Source: Chondrilla cf. caribensis (lineage: Eukaryota > Porifera > Demospongiae > Chondrillida > Chondrillidae). From it: DNA of 64,000 nt. The stretch is from assembly GCA_964020155.1 (NCBI GenBank), contig OZ026559.1:764345-828344 (forward strand), in the 5' to 3' direction. Position numbers and translations under genes: made by a program. How positions within the stretch are numbered: the stretch's first letter is position 1; the number at the start of each line of letters is the position of its first letter. Shown piece by piece: positions 1 through 14,842 of this stretch. The notes below the pieces were generated by a model. The model ran no database searches. It was not told where the DNA came from and worked only from the letters and a program-made list of their open reading frames with translations.

Positions 1-75
1 TGCATTATATTGGTACTGGGAAATTGTGGCAGGATTAAAAGGTTTGGTAGATAAAGTGGTGGTGGATTAACAGAA
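1..75. mobile_element. Fragment of TTAATCC-family MITE
   Basis: Contains tattggtactgggaaattg and a terminal gtggtggattaacag, matching the interior and end of the copies at 600-776 and 57028-57178. Cut by the window edge. Confidence 0.5.
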
Positions 76-599
76 AGTCATCCCTTAGCCATTGTTAGCA
101 AAATGTTCAGAATTTATCAAAACAACCTAATAATTTAGAATTTTTGTTTTTCATTTTATTCGATCAAATTGCTTATAATGGTGATGAAGAAAAAGTTCTG
201 AAAACGTCCTGTCGATACGATGCGTACTTTTCAAGAATGAAGCATTTTCGACGAAGTGACTCAAAGACCTGTAGTGCATAAATAGTCGCTCCTATGATCT
301 GAATGTAGCGTCATTGTCTGCAGTGTGGAATAGGCTATCAAACAATACCAAAAACGTACATTTGACAAAAATATCGCTCAAGGGCCCTTTTCACTTGCAC
401 ATACACAGGTAGTGTATCCATTGAGATTTGCTCTAGTATAGGAATTACTGTCATGGTAAAATGTAACTGATTCTAAATAGATGTGTCGGTGTACCTTAAA
501 GGTTCTTTTTTTGTGCACATGAACCCATGGTGTATATGAGTCTTTCCAGTTTACAGCACATTTGGCAGACATGTATGTACATACATACATATGTATGTA
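76..599. other. Window start, no gene seen
   Basis: Single-copy AT-rich DNA with GTAC runs. The 532-585 segment is a diverged copy of part of the geminin upstream repeat. No credible exon. Confidence 0.5.
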
Positions 600-776
600 C
601 AGTGAATTCTCGTTAATCCACCACCACTTTATCCACCAAACCTTTTAATCCGCCACTATTTCCCAGTACCAATGTAGTGTGTACAAGTACTCATGAACAT
701 CCGGTTAATCCGCCAAACTCGTTAATCCACCATATTCTTCGAAAACGAATTGTGGCAGATTAACAAGTATTCACTG
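600..776. mobile_element. pogo/Tigger-like MITE, TTAATCC family
   Basis: 177 bp with inverted ends CAGTGAATTCTCGTTAATCC and CAGTGAATACTTGTTAATCT, flanked by TA on both sides. Relatives are at 1-75, 6050-6115, 57028-57178 and 58607-58764. Confidence 0.7.
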
Positions 777-784
777 TATGTGCA

Positions 785-1300
785 GTGAAGCACTCTACTG
801 TAATAAGTACCTGCTTCTGAAACTTCCTCACCCACAGATTCCATTCATTACACCTCCCATGTGTATGTACATATATATGCATAGGCGGAGGAATGGTTTG
901 GCAAGTGGGGGGGGTTAAAGGCCATGGTGCTGAACTCATGATTAATATTGCAATTGTGTCCATGCATGCAATACTCTACATACGTAGACATTCTTGGCCC
1001 CACCTTTGTGATGAGTGTGGGGGCCATGCACATGAAGCACCCTACTGCAACAATTACCTTTTCTGACACTCTCTCACCCATAGATTCCATTCATTACACC
1101 TCCCATGTGTATGTACATATATATGTATATGATCCATACTCTCCAAGGTGTGTATGAATCCTCCCAGTTTATAACATCGCCATGTATGAAATATTTGTCA
1201 AGACATGTGCACGGAAGCACCCTACTGCAACAATTACCTTTTCTGACACTCTCTCACCCATAGATTCTGTTCATCACACCTCCTATGTGTATATACGTAT
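785..1300 (+). repeat. Three upstream copies of the geminin start-exon boundary
   Basis: Near 785-870, 1034-1115 and 1214-1300 a segment recurs with gaagcaccctactgcaacaa, a pyrimidine tract ending cag or tag, then attccattcattacacctcc and catgtgtatg. The true start exon has the same series up to cccatgtgg at 2041-2090. A fifth, partial copy of its 5' part is at 532-585. Confidence 0.7.
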
Positions 1301-1309
1301 GTAATCTAT

Positions 1310-1639
1310 ATATGTATATATAATTCGGTTTGTTTGTTTGTTTGTTTGTGATTCGGGCAAAAACTACTACACAGGGCGCTGCCAAACTCTCAGGGATTAT
1401 GAAGTATGGTTCGGGAAGTGTCCTCCACGGGTTAAAATCGACCGTCTAACTGTCCATGTGAAGAGAACCTTCCATTTCAGGTTTCCTTCGCAGCTGATGG
1501 CCATCGTCCCGTCGACTTCTGGTTATTGGGTGACTCAATTGGCTGTTCGTCCACCGATCAAATTTTAAACCTACCGTCGTTATAGCAACTACCCTCTGTT
1601 GCCACCAGCGAAGATGCGCACCCTGGCACTTGCTAGTAT
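1310..1639 (-). mobile_element. Retroposon-like insertion with (CAAA)n tail
   Basis: About 330 bp of single-copy sequence is flanked by the 13-bp direct repeat GTATGTAATCTAT (1297-1309 and 1640-1652). On the minus strand it ends in about four CAAA units (1327-1349). A target-site duplication plus a simple tail fits a SINE or LINE 3' end. No tRNA-like promoter boxes were found. Confidence 0.6.
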
Positions 1640-1762
1640 GTATGTAATCTATTCTCTCCAATGTGTACTATGAATCTTTCCGGTTTGTAGCATGTTTGAA
1701 ATATTCGGCAAAGCATGTACCTACATGGAAGCACCCTACTGGGTGTGTGTAACACCATAATA

Positions 1763-2031
<269 letters not shown>

Positions 2032-2086
2032 CAAACTTGCCTTTTCTGACACTTTTCTCTCCCAGATTCCGTTCATCACATCTCCC

Positions 2087-2254
2087 ATGTGGAAGGGTCG
2101 TTGTGCGGCCACAGTTAGAAGGGCCAAACAGTCTTCAGGTCTTAAGGTCCTGCAATCCAACAGCAGGAACATGGTGGGGAACAGAAAAGGACACACGAAA
2201 CTTGGAGAACCTGGGAAGAAAGTGAAAATGACTGAGAAGATGTTTATTTGTACT
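2087..2254 (+). CDS. GMNN: Geminin coding exon 1 (start exon)
   Basis: Residues 1-56. The acceptor is cag at 2062-2064, preceded by a pyrimidine stretch, and a 22-nt untranslated stretch precedes ATG. The donor at 2255 is gtaagt. The exon is Lys/Arg-rich, as expected for the geminin N-terminus. A large (CA)n tract ends about 30 nt before the acceptor and another starts 14 nt after the donor. The acceptor and ATG context are also found in three upstream copies (see the repeat entry at 785-1300). Confidence 0.75.
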
Positions 2255-2274
2255 GTAAGTATCATGCACGCACG

Positions 2275-2342
<68 letters not shown>

Positions 2343-2386
2343 CAAACACAAACACACACATGCACACACACACGAACGCACACAAA

Positions 2387-2420
<34 letters not shown>

Positions 2421-5400
2421 TACACACATTCACGTTCACCATCATTATCACTGTCATTGTCATCACTATTATTCGGGCAGTCAATTTAGTCATGTGCAGT
2501 CTAAGCATGTGTGTACGTTCTTCTCAAGGATGCCACCTAACTTACATTAAGTTTTGTTCTAACTTTTGAACCTACGTACGTACTCCTCCCCAGAATGTTG
2601 AAGACAAGGAGAACCCTAATGTTTGCCTGCAAGTCAGGAAGACAGTTCAGGACAAGGTAAGAATATGTCCGATGTTTGGTACTGTGTCACAAGACCATAT
2701 CAACTCTTGCTGTTGTATTATGGTGTTACATGCATACATACATACATTGCTAGAAATGTTATTTAAAAACATTTAGAAAAATTCTTGTTGCATGTTAATT
2801 CCCATTGTACATTATCATTCTTTCAATCATCATCAATCTCTTATACTTTAGTCTTTTATTTTATGTATTGTGATTAATCTGGGTGCCTAGAATAGTAGCC
2901 TCTGGCTAAAGGCCTCCCCAGGATAAATAAGCTTTCCTATCCTATCCTATCCTATCCATGATTACTGAGTGAACCTCTGTATTCATTGTGGACTGTACTG
3001 AGTGGACTTCTACAATCTACCCACACGTTGAGATCACCCCATCATTGTGGACTGTACTGAGTGAACCTCTATAATCTACCCACATGTTGAGGTCTCCCCA
3101 TCACTGTAGACTGTACTGGGTGAACCTCTATAATCTACCCACATGTTGAGATCTCCCCATCATTGTAGACTGTACTGAGTGAACCTCTATAATCTCCCCA
3201 CATGTTGAGGTCTCCCCATCACTGTAGACTGTACTGAGTGGACCTCTATAATCTACCCACATGTTGAGATCTCCCCATCATTGTAGACTGTACTGAGTGA
3301 ACCTCAATAATCTATCCACATGTTGAGATCTCCCCACCACCGTGCCTGCATTTGAAAATCTGGACGATCCATGAACCTACAACTTTCTGTTCCATAGGGA
3401 GTTCAAGTGGACCTAACATGTTGTCACAGTTCCTCTAATCAGCCAGCTCATTGTAAGTCGATCACATTTGTGGATTGTGACATCAGTTGTGATTGTGGGA
3501 AGCGGCTGGTGGGCGGGTGTGTGAGGTCGTGTGAGTGAATGCAGCCATGTGGGTATCCGTGTACGTAACATACTTAAGTATTGTATCATATCAGAAGCCT
3601 GTCTGCTGGAGAATCTATGGATATGTACTGCAGATTCATATGTGTGTATTTGTATCTGTACAGTGGAAACTCATCAACAAACACCCTTAATGCAAATTGC
3701 AGGAGTATTTCTGCTGGAAAATCTGTACATATGTGCTGCAGATACACATTTACGTACGTACGTATTTGTACAGTAGAAAATCATCAAACAAGTACCCTTG
3801 ATAGAAATTACTACTGTGTGTCTGCTGGAGAATCTGTGCATATGTACTGCAGACACACATGTATGTACGTATGTATTTGTACAGTAAAAATGCATCAGAT
3901 GTGTTTGCACATATCAGTACAGTGGAAACTTATCGAGACAAACACCCTTCATACAAATTGCTGCTTGATGCAAACTAATTTTGTAGCATTATTTGGTTTG
4001 CTGTAGTAGTGTACATATAGTAAGAAAGTACTGATGAGAAAAACATCTGATAACAAGACCTGATTTTGTGCTTCCCGTGTAGTTTGTTTGGGATTATTAG
4101 GGGCTTCCATGGACTGCATGTGGTCGGATTATTGAGGATGTTAGTCGATGGGGATTGTGGTTGTATTATCAAGGATGTTGGTCGATGGGGAATGTGGTTG
4201 TATTATCAAGGATGATGGTCGATGGGGAACGTGGTCGGACTATCAAGGATGTTGGTTGGTGGGGAATGTGGTCGGATTATCAAGGATGTTGGTCGATGGG
4301 GAATGTGGTTGTATTATCAAGGATGATGGTCGATGGGGAACGTGGTCGGACTATCAAGGATGTTGGTTGGTGGGGAATGTGGTCGGATTATCAAGGATGT
4401 TGGTCGATGGGGAATTTGGTCGGATTATCAAGGATGTTGGTCAGTGGGGAATTTGGTCGGATTATCAAGGATGTTGGTCAGTGGGGAATGTGGTCGGATT
4501 ATCAAGGATGTTGGTCGGTGGGGAATGTGGTCAGATTATCAAGGATGTTGGTCGGTGGGGGGTGTGGTCAGATTATCAAGGATGTTGGTTGGTGGGAATG
4601 TGGTCGGATTATCAAGGATGTTGGTCGGTGGGGAATGTGGTCAGATTATCAAGGATGTTGGTCGGTGGGGGATGTGATTGTATTATTAAGGATGTTGCAT
4701 GGTCGGTGGGGAATGTGGTCAGATTATCAAGGATGTTGGTTGGTGGGAGTGTGGTCAGATTATCAAGGATGTTGGTTGGTGGGGGATGTGGTGTATTATC
4801 AAGGATGTCCGGCAATAATGAGACCAGTTTGTGATGGTTCCAATTTGTAATAAATATTCCTTTTTTTCGTTTGCAACCTTATTTGGTGTGTAGCCAACCA
4901 CTCTGTTGTAAGCAGCATTTTGCCGGCTTCCCCTATCATTAGCACGAGGGTATAACGGCATGGTGGGCGGTTGCTTTTATTAGCTCCGTTCCCTGACTTC
5001 ACAGTTCTTGTAGTGTGCACTGTGCTAGGTAATCACGAGATCACACAGGTGAATGCCAGCCTGTGATAGCCCCTGAACTCTTTCTTACTCGTTTCAGGGC
5101 TGTACCACTTCAGTGCTATACAGTATGTACATATGTACACCTATTGTACGTACATATGTATGTATTTATGTACGTATGTATGTATGTATGTAATGATGTA
5201 CGTATGTATGTATGTATGTATGGGTATATATAATATGCATATGTACGTACGTATGTATGTGTATACTGTACGTTTGTATGGATGGATGTACAGTATGCCG
5301 AATAGCTCGAATTATTCAAGGAGTATAATTCTCGCTAAAAAGTGCATTTACTGAAATTCCACAGAACTCAACCTCTGTGTCCTGCATTGGTTGTCCCATT

Positions 5401-7454
5401 ACAATTATGATGGATTGCAACCTTCTCGGAAGCAAAAAGTACAGAAGTCGTGTTCTTCGGAGTCCCGTAGTCCAGTTGTCGTTTTGTGAAATATACGTAC
5501 ATACTTCACACGGAATTAGATGTGTGTACGTACGTACGTACCTTAATCACCTCTACCATATTTGCCTCATAGTTAACTTTGTCCTTCACGATTTTGACGA
5601 GTGATGAAACACATGTTGTCTTGCCATCCACACAGTACAAACATGATGTTCTAGCATCGTACCTATGTACGTATGCATGTATGTATGTACATGCACATGC
5701 ATATGTACAAGTAATACGTCATAATCTGTCGCGATTTGCTTTTGAAAATATGGAGTTCGGTGAATTAATTTGATATTCATTAGTACAGTAGAACCTCCAT
5801 TATGAATTACGACGGATTGCAATCTTCTCGGAAGTGCAGAAGTCGTGTTCTTCGGAGTCCCGTAGTCCAGTTGTCATTTTGTTAAATGTACGTACGTAGC
5901 TGCTTAATACAAACTAATTTCCGAGCATCATTTGGTTTGCTGTAGTAGTGTACATGTAGTAAGCCAATCCTGATAAGAAGAACATCTGATAATAAGAACT
6001 AATTTTGTGGGTCCCTTGTAGTTTGTCTTAAAGAGTTTCCACTATACTTATGTGTTGTATTGGTACTGGTAAATTGTGGTGGATAAAGCAGTGGCGGATC
6101 ATTGACAATTGACTGTACATATGTACACAAGTATTATGGTTGGTGGCATTTGAAGGGGATTGAGTGGGTTATCATTCTTAAGAGATGCCCAATTTCCAGA
6201 ATTCATCACACTTGTTGCAAGCCACTACTCCATTCTTAAGAGATGCCCAATTTCCAGAATTCATCACACTTGTTGCAAGCCACTACTCCATTCTTAAGAG
6301 ATGCCCAATTTTCAGAATTCTTCACACTTGTTGCAAGCCATCACTCCAATTCAAGCCCCAGTAATGACTAGTTGTTGCTATCTCTTATCTCATGGGTGGA
6401 ATTGTTCCAGACACGAGAGTTGCTTGGTTGCCAAGACTACTGCATGTTGATGTCTACTAGGACTGTAAGGTATGCACAGAGAAAAGAAATTTCAATAAAC
6501 CAGAGTAAAATTGTTATTATAAGTGGAAATCAATTCGTGTTTGTTGTGAGAAAGGAGCCACGCAAATTCCCATAGTCTGGAATTATGTCAACTGACATTG
6601 TGTATCTTGTCATTGTTCTAGACTGTTCTGTGTATGTGTGTGAACGTATATTCTACCCACATGTTGAGATCCCCCATCATTGTAGACTGTACTGAGTGAA
6701 CCTCTATAATCTCCCCACATGTTGAGATCTCCCCATCATTGTAGATTGTACTGAGTGAACCTCTATAATCTACCCACATGTTGAGATCTCCCCATCATTG
6801 TAGACTGTACTGAGTGAACCTCTATAATCTCCCCACATGTTGAGATCTCCCCATCATTGTAGATTGTACTGAGTGAACCTCTATAATCTACCCACATGTT
6901 AAGATCCCCCATCATTGTAGACTGTACTGAGTGAACCTCTATAATCTACCCACATGTTGAAATCTCCCCATCATTGTAGACTGTACTGAGTGAACCTCTA
7001 TAATCTCCCCACATGTTGAGATCTCCCCATCATTGTAGATTGTACTGAGTGAACCTCTATAATCTACCCACATGTTGAGATCATCTGTCATTGTAGACTG
7101 TACTGATGAGTGGACCTCTATAATCTACCCACATGTTGAAATCTCCCCATCACTGTAGACTGTACTGAGTGAACCTCTATATTCTACCCACATGTTGAGA
7201 TCTCCCCATCATTGTAGACTGTACTGAGTGAACCTCTATAATCTCCCCACAAGTCTCCTTTCATCTCCTCATAAATACGTATAAGCTATCAACATTTTCA
7301 AACTGTCACAGTCTGTGTAACTACATATATATGTGTGTACGTATGTATGTGGTATTAATTGTTTTAGACTATTTTAATCTGTGTGTACAAACGTATATTG
7401 GAGTGTGCGTGTTTGTGCATGTACATACATATGTATATGTGCATGCATGTATGC

Positions 7455-7493
<39 letters not shown>

Positions 7494-7960
7494 TGTGGGT
7501 GTGTGGGTGTGTGGGTGTATGCGTGCGTGCATGCATATGCATGCATGCCTGTCCGCTTGTGTGTGTGTGGTAGGACAAAGAACTTGGAATCCGTGCAGCA
7601 GTAGTTATGTCAGCAGCTGATGGTGATTTCAGAGAAACTCTCTTGGTCTTCCTCACCAGCAGTGTAAAGGGCTTCTCCCTGTACTATTGTGCTGTGAATC
7701 TCCACATATGTACGGCAAGGAAACCGTATAAATCTTGTCGGAAGCTTTGTAAAGTTGTTTGTTGTTATCCTCTTCACACATTCTAACCCTCTCTCTCCCT
7801 CTCTTCTCTTCTCTCTCCCTTTCTCACCTCTCACCCTTACTCTTCCTCTCTCTCTCTTCCACTCTTTCTCTCTCTCCCTCTCTCTCTCCCTCTCTCTCCC
7901 TTACTCCTCCTCTCTCCCTTTCTCTTCCTCTCTCCTTTTCTCTCCCTTTCTAGCCTTCCC

Positions 7961-8013
<53 letters not shown>

Positions 8014-10177
8014 CACACACACACACACACACACACAACACACACACACACACACACAAACACTCATACACTTACATATCTGCACCAAACATTATACCTA
8101 TTTACATACCTATGTATGTATAATGGGGGAGGAGAGGGGGTGAAACTCACAAAAAATCATAGAAGCCTACCCAGATGAGATGTCTCGGATGAGCGCACCT
8201 GAATGTGAAATGAGTCTTAGCATAGTTGTATGGCATCATGGTAATCAACTTAAGTCAGGCACGGAATCATGATCCCTTTGATCAGAAATTCTTTGAGATT
8301 CCCCTCAGTGTTCTGATATCACTTGTAATTTTGTCTTTTGTGTGAGCAGTGGTTCCGTTCCATGTAACCACACACGTGAGACAAGGAAACATGACTTAAT
8401 GTACATTTCTCTGAACAGGCAGTGTAATCCAGTTTCAACACCACCTTTTACCAGGTGACCGCTGCTGAACCATCAACACTATCACTCTAACCAATGTGTA
8501 TGCCTAGGAGCCTGGGAACATTAGCAAGCCATATATCTGGTCCTCAATGAAGGTGAAACAAACGTTGATACAGTACACATGTACGTGTACATATGAGGTT
8601 TTGATGCTTGATTGAGGATGGGAAATTAGAGGTGATTGATGGTTTTCATCTTCATTGACCCCAGTCCCCTCCACAATGTAACATGCGTAGACTTACATGA
8701 TCTCTGGTTTGCCTGTGTAAGTGCAGTGATATTGCACAATGTCACATACGTACATGTACATATGTATATCTTACTGTATGTAATAGTTATATCCTGGCGT
8801 GGTGATTGATAGACAATTTATACAGCAAATATGCATGCACATAGTTCAATACAACATATTATATGCAATAGAAATATGTTTACTAATTTCATGCCTTGTT
8901 CTCACGCAATTAATCCTAACAATGAAACCTGTCTGGTGACCTGTGCTGTATCACTGACCTGTGCTACATGGCTTAGGTATGCACAGTTTTTCCTTTGATC
9001 CACCCCTCAACCAGGATACAAGTACGTGTATGTATGTATATATGTCATTCTATATGTACGTGTACGTACGTACGTATATGTACAATTATTCACTCAAAAA
9101 GAATGGAGGGCTGTGGAGTTCATTAGTCTCATTCCCGTTCGATGAAACCTTCCAGCATTGAGAGCATTTGGTACAATGGTAATGGAGAGGATCCTCTCGG
9201 GGTTAAAAGGTCTAAGAAGAATCAATGGCAAAGGAAACTGTGTTTCTGAGTACTCTGAGAAGCAGAAAGGTTTCACCTTAACAAGTTCTTTTCTTTTCAC
9301 AAGCATACATGCTCATTTTTGTCCCTATTGACTCATTTCCCAAAGAAATCCTGACAAGTATGTACGAATGTATGTACATACATGCACACACACTTACATG
9401 CATACGTACGTACCTATGTACTGTATGCACATACATATGTACGTACGTAAGTTGCGTGATTTAATTATTACCATGGAGATTGATCTTTTTCTGGGATATC
9501 TGTCTAGTTTATCAATTTTGCTGTATCTTTGTCAATATCGAATTTTCTGACAAATCTGTCTCCATGGTTATTTGTGTTTGATGTGTCTTATTCAGCAATT
9601 TGAACATTTCACACAAATTAGTCTCCATGGATATCCATTTTGATGTACCGTGTTCATTTCTTTCGAACATTCCTAACAAGTCTGTCTCCACGGATATCAT
9701 CGATGTTTGCTGATGTCGCACTCATCAGTTGGAGCGCCCTGTACCTGGTGTCACAGTGAACTATGTTGTGTTATAATGCTATTGTGCTGTGGCCTAGGAA
9801 TTGACTCCTGCTACTCTGTGTACTATGTGTACTGTGTGTACTGTGTGTACTGTGTGTACTGTGTGTACTGTGTGTACTGTGTGTACTGTGTGTACTGTAT
9901 GTACTGTGTGTACTTTGTGTACTGTGTGTACTGTGTGTACTATGTGTACTGTATGTACTGTGTGTACTGTATGTACTGTGTGTACTGTATGTACTGTGTG
10001 TACTGTGTGTACTGTGTGTACTGTATGTACTGTATATACTGTGTGTACTGTGTGTATTGTGTGTACTTTGTGTACTGTGTGTACTGTGTGCACTGTGTGT
10101 ACTGTGTGCACTGTGTGTACTGTGTATACTGTATGTACTGTGTGTACTGTATGAACCGTGAGTGTTTACATGCAACT

Positions 10178-10244
<67 letters not shown>

Positions 10245-13200
10245 GCAACAGTGCTGATTTGTACATATCTTACTATTTAATCTTTTCCTGGTTAGTGCAC
10301 ACTCCTGGTCAATACACACTCCTGGTCAGTACGCACTCCTGGTTGGTACACACTCCTGGTTGGTACACACTCCTGGTTGGTACACACTCCTGGTTAGTAC
10401 ATACGGCCTGGTTGGTACACACTCCTGGTTGGTGCACATTCCTGGTTGGTACACACTCCTGGTTAGTACATACGGCCTGGTTGGTACACACTCCTGGTTG
10501 GTACACACTCCTGGTTGGTACACACTCCTGGTTAGTACATACGGCCTGGTTGGTACACACTCCTGGTTGGTACACACTCCTGGTTGGTACACACTCCTGG
10601 TTGGTACACACTCCTGGTTAGTACACACCCCTGGTTAGTACACACTCCTGGTTGGTACACACTCCTGGTTAGTACACACTCCTGGTTAGTACACTCTCCT
10701 TGTTAATGCATACACTTCACTCAGTCCCTAACTGACATATGTACGCTATTTCAACCAGTACTCTTATAAAAGTACAGAAGTGGTGTGGCCTCAAGGTTCT
10801 TACGTACTAAGCAAGTTCGACTGTACATACTTATTATATACATACCCGACTTGTGTATACATTGGTGAGTACCTACGTACTTACCTCCATATGTACACAC
10901 ACAGTATGAAAGGTGTACATTAAGCTGCACTACGTATGTTGTTTGTAGACCTGTGAGATAATTGCAATAATGTGGTTATCACTCTCTGACGTTATTATCG
11001 TGATAATGATCAGGAACCAAGTGTTATCTTGGTAACAGCTCCTCTCTTGTTTACCTCCAAATTACGCAGGTGCACGTGTGTGTGTTGTTCTCCCCAAACC
11101 ATGACTAAATCAATTTACTGTAAATATTGCTTCACGCGTGACTTAGTCAGTTTGATAGTGTGTTTCATCAACCCTTTAAACTGGCATTTTATACTAAGTG
11201 TAACAGTTTGTTAATCTTTTAAATAATCAATAATTAATCATTGATTATTTTAATCGTTATTGGAAACTTGAAAGCAAAGTGTTAACTTTTGTGGTAATGG
11301 TGATAATGATGCTTGTTATTGTGGTATATGTACTCATGTTTACCAATATCACATGTATTGGTTATGTCTCGTGTCCACATGGGATGTACACGTGATACAG
11401 TCACACTTTCAATTAATTACTGAGAGCATCAGCCCGAGGTGATTAATTGAAAGTGTGGCTGTATTAGCTGCACATCCCGTGTGGAAGGGACATAACTAGC
11501 TTGTGTCATGGGATGGCAATTTTTGTGTTTGTTCTATTGTTTGCTGTTGCTGATGTTGTTGGTGACGAGAAATTGGTCTGATCAGTTGATGGAAAGAGTG
11601 ATGAATCCTTACTGACTTGATTGCAAGTGTGCTGTAGAAGTTCCATGAACCACTGTATTCCATTTGATCTACCTGTCTACCATGACACAAAGGACCAATG
11701 TATGGTGTGGCTTGGTATAACATAGTGTTGGACAATACCCTGAACCTCACACGCAGTATTTCTCTGTTAGTAAAAATTGTGATTTTCACGATTGCTGAAT
11801 TGTAAGGAATAAGGTCATTGCTGTCTGAAAGTAAGAAATATTTGCTAAAATAACAGCAAACAAGTTCTTTATCCAACTTATATCAAGTCACAGCAGATAT
11901 ATCTTGTAACCCAAACATTAGATAGGCACAATATTGGCTGATAATTGTGTTTCAACTAAAAATGACGTTATAAAATTTCACGCCAATTCGATAATTTTCT
12001 GTGTCAAACATTACAATTGATGCAATTATTGAATAATTGCCCAACACTAGTACACGCATGCGTTTGCAATTTCACGTACATATGTATGTATGTAGGTATG
12101 TGTATACGTACATTCCTGTACATCCTGTTTGTAATTCTTCACATTCTTGTGCAGGTTCGGAGAATGGTGGTGACGAGTGTGACAGTGTCGGTATTGAAGA
12201 GTACTGGATGGAATTGGCTGAACAAAGAAGGCTGGCTTTGGCTGAAACACTGGTGGAGAATGAAGAAGTTTGTTTATTTGTTTGTTATTGTTGTTGTTGT
12301 CAGTTTTATATCCCACTACTATATGTAGTCTACTGTACTTACATATATATGTACCTGTGTATGTACGTACAGTAAGTGCAGTAAGCTTGTTCAGTAAGTA
12401 CTATTGTTAGTACACACTCCTGGTTAGTGCACACTCCTGGTTAGTGCACACTCCTGGTTAGTAACACTCCTGGTTAGTACACACTCCTGGTTAGTACACA
12501 CTCCTGGTTAGTACACACTCCTGGTTAGCACTCACTTCTGGTTAGTATACACTCCTGGTTAGTACACACTCCTGGTTAGTACACACTCCTGGTTAGTACA
12601 CACTCCCGGTTAGTATACACTCCTGGTTAGTACACACTCCTGGTTAGTACACACTCCTGGTTAGTGCACACTCCTGGTTAGTGCACACTCCTGGTTAGTG
12701 CACACTCATGGTTAGTACAGATGTACACTTCACTCAATCCCTAGCTTATGTCAACAAGTACTGATAGTGAGTACCCCTGATAAGAAGTGCAGATTCGGTG
12801 CACCCTTCAAGGTACAGTGTACCCTAATTTATCACACCGTGTTAGTTCCCATCAGATCTTGTCAGGTGAACCAGGTGTTAGATAAATCTGGATGGACTCT
12901 TCAGAGTTCAAAGGTGATGAGTAGATTTGTCCTCAAAGGAATGCTAATGTGGTAAAGTGATGTTTTTAGATAGAACAGTGCTAGGGAAGCAGTATAACTT
13001 GCTTTAGTAAGTACCCTGGTTAGTACAATCTCCTGGTTGATACACACACCTCACTCTGATAGTAAGTACAGTATAACTTGCTTAGTAAGTACCTTGGTTA
13101 GTGCAATCTCCTGGTTGATACACACACCTCACTCAGTCCCTAGCTCATGTTAAGTATTCCAACCAGTACTAATAGTTAGTACAGTACAACCTGCTTAGTA

Positions 13201-14394
13201 AGTACCCTGGTTAGTACAATCTCCTGGTTGATACACGCACCTCACTCAGTCCCTAGCTCATGTAAAGTATTCCAACCAGTACTGATAGTAAGTACAGTAT
13301 AGCTTGCTTAGTAAGTACCCTGGTTAGTGCAATCTTCTGGTTGATACACACACCTCACTCAGACCGTAAGAAGTACAGATTTAGTGTGTTTTCCAAGATA
13401 CACACATACCAAGCAAGTGTACCATATGCCTATGTAGTGGTTGCATTTAGGTGTTCTGTAGGTAAGAATGATTGCTTTACATGGTATGGTTACTTGACAA
13501 TCCCTACCTACATATGTATGTATGTACCTTTAGGGGACTAGTTTCACCAGCTCCCACAAATGTGTCATTGAAATGTGCAACATTGCTGACCTGGACATAG
13601 CTTCTCTTTGATCTCTGACCTTGCCGGGTTACAAGTATGCGTGAGGTTGTATGTGCACCAGTGGGTGCATAGTCACTACACATTGGTGCGTACAGCCATT
13701 CATAGTTCTACATATGATTGGCAATTAGCCTTGTATTTGTATTGTATGCGACCTAAGTTAATTCATATTGTGGTAGCTCTAATCGTAATTGCGTATCTCA
13801 TTTTTATTTTATTTGGGGTATTTCTTTGCTACGAAGCTGCTATTAGCGGGGAGGAGTGGGTGTGGAAGGGACAGTGTGGAAGCCATTTTCCGGGGTTCGC
13901 ACCGCTCATTGTCAGGGAGTCCACTGATTGGTACACGGGAAACAGCAAACAGACATAATATTATTGAACTGATACAAACACACATTAATGGAATTAGTAC
14001 AAATTGGTTTATATCTGTTTATTAGCAGCTATCCTCTGATTTGTGGTTTTCTTAAACCCTTTGGCCTGCTATCAGTATATTTATTGTGTCCTTTGACCTT
14101 TAATATATCATTTAATATAAACCGTCTCTGCTTGTTAATCATGTTAATACTATTCAATTGCCCCCACCCTTTACACCGCCTACTTGAAATGCATCATTTC
14201 TCAATGATGAATGACATCACTGTGACATCATTGCTTCAGTAGGGCTTCTTGTGTTGGAGAGAATTCCCAGCTGTTGTGGGTTTCCTTGGTAACTTGGGCA
14301 TTGAAGTTCTGTTAATTGAGAAAGGTTTGCCATTTTGGCTTGTCAATGGTCTACACACAACATGTCCACGCACACATGCACACACACACACGCA

Positions 14395-14492
<98 letters not shown>

Positions 14493-14683
14493 TCACTCTA
14501 CATAAGCCTAAACTCCATCACGATGTTACTACATGTGTGTGTTGTGTGTGCATGCGTGTATGCGGTGTATGCTAGCACGTGACATACAGTGTGAGATACA
14601 AAAATCACATAAAGTACAAGCACATGTAACTTAACACACATAATACACTGTTAACACATATTATAGTATATTTGTGTGCCACA

Positions 14684-14751
<68 letters not shown>

Positions 14752-14763
14752 AACACACACACA

Positions 14764-14842
<79 letters not shown>

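Larger units (their letters stand above)
3453..12154 (+). other. Geminin intron 3 (8.7 kb): contents
   Basis: Holds the 110-, 37-, 58-, 59-, 75-, 9- and 17-bp arrays, simple repeats, a MITE fragment at 6050-6115 and the 11361 foldback. Single-copy blocks at 7570-7776, 8063-9540 and 10830-11360 show nothing recognisable. The 7570-7740 block has a 60-codon open frame of protein-like composition, without support. Confidence 0.6.

Noticed and set aside
2958..3340. Regular direct repeats resembling a CRISPR array
   Set aside because: Units are contiguous with no spacers, and the genome is eukaryotic.
4148..4850. ORFs of about 230 codons in two frames
   Set aside because: Produced by the 37-bp minisatellite, which lacks stops; no splice or codon signal.
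9707..10621. 304-codon ORF with CVY repeats
   Set aside because: 9-bp and 17-bp arrays read in frame.
11496..11876. 126-codon ORF on the minus strand
   Set aside because: Not exceptional for the number of frames searched; no motif, no splice context, begins in the arm of a foldback element.
13608..14242. ORFs with hydrophobic stretches resembling membrane proteins
   Set aside because: AT-rich single-copy DNA commonly gives Leu/Ile/Phe-rich frames; no splice support or family.
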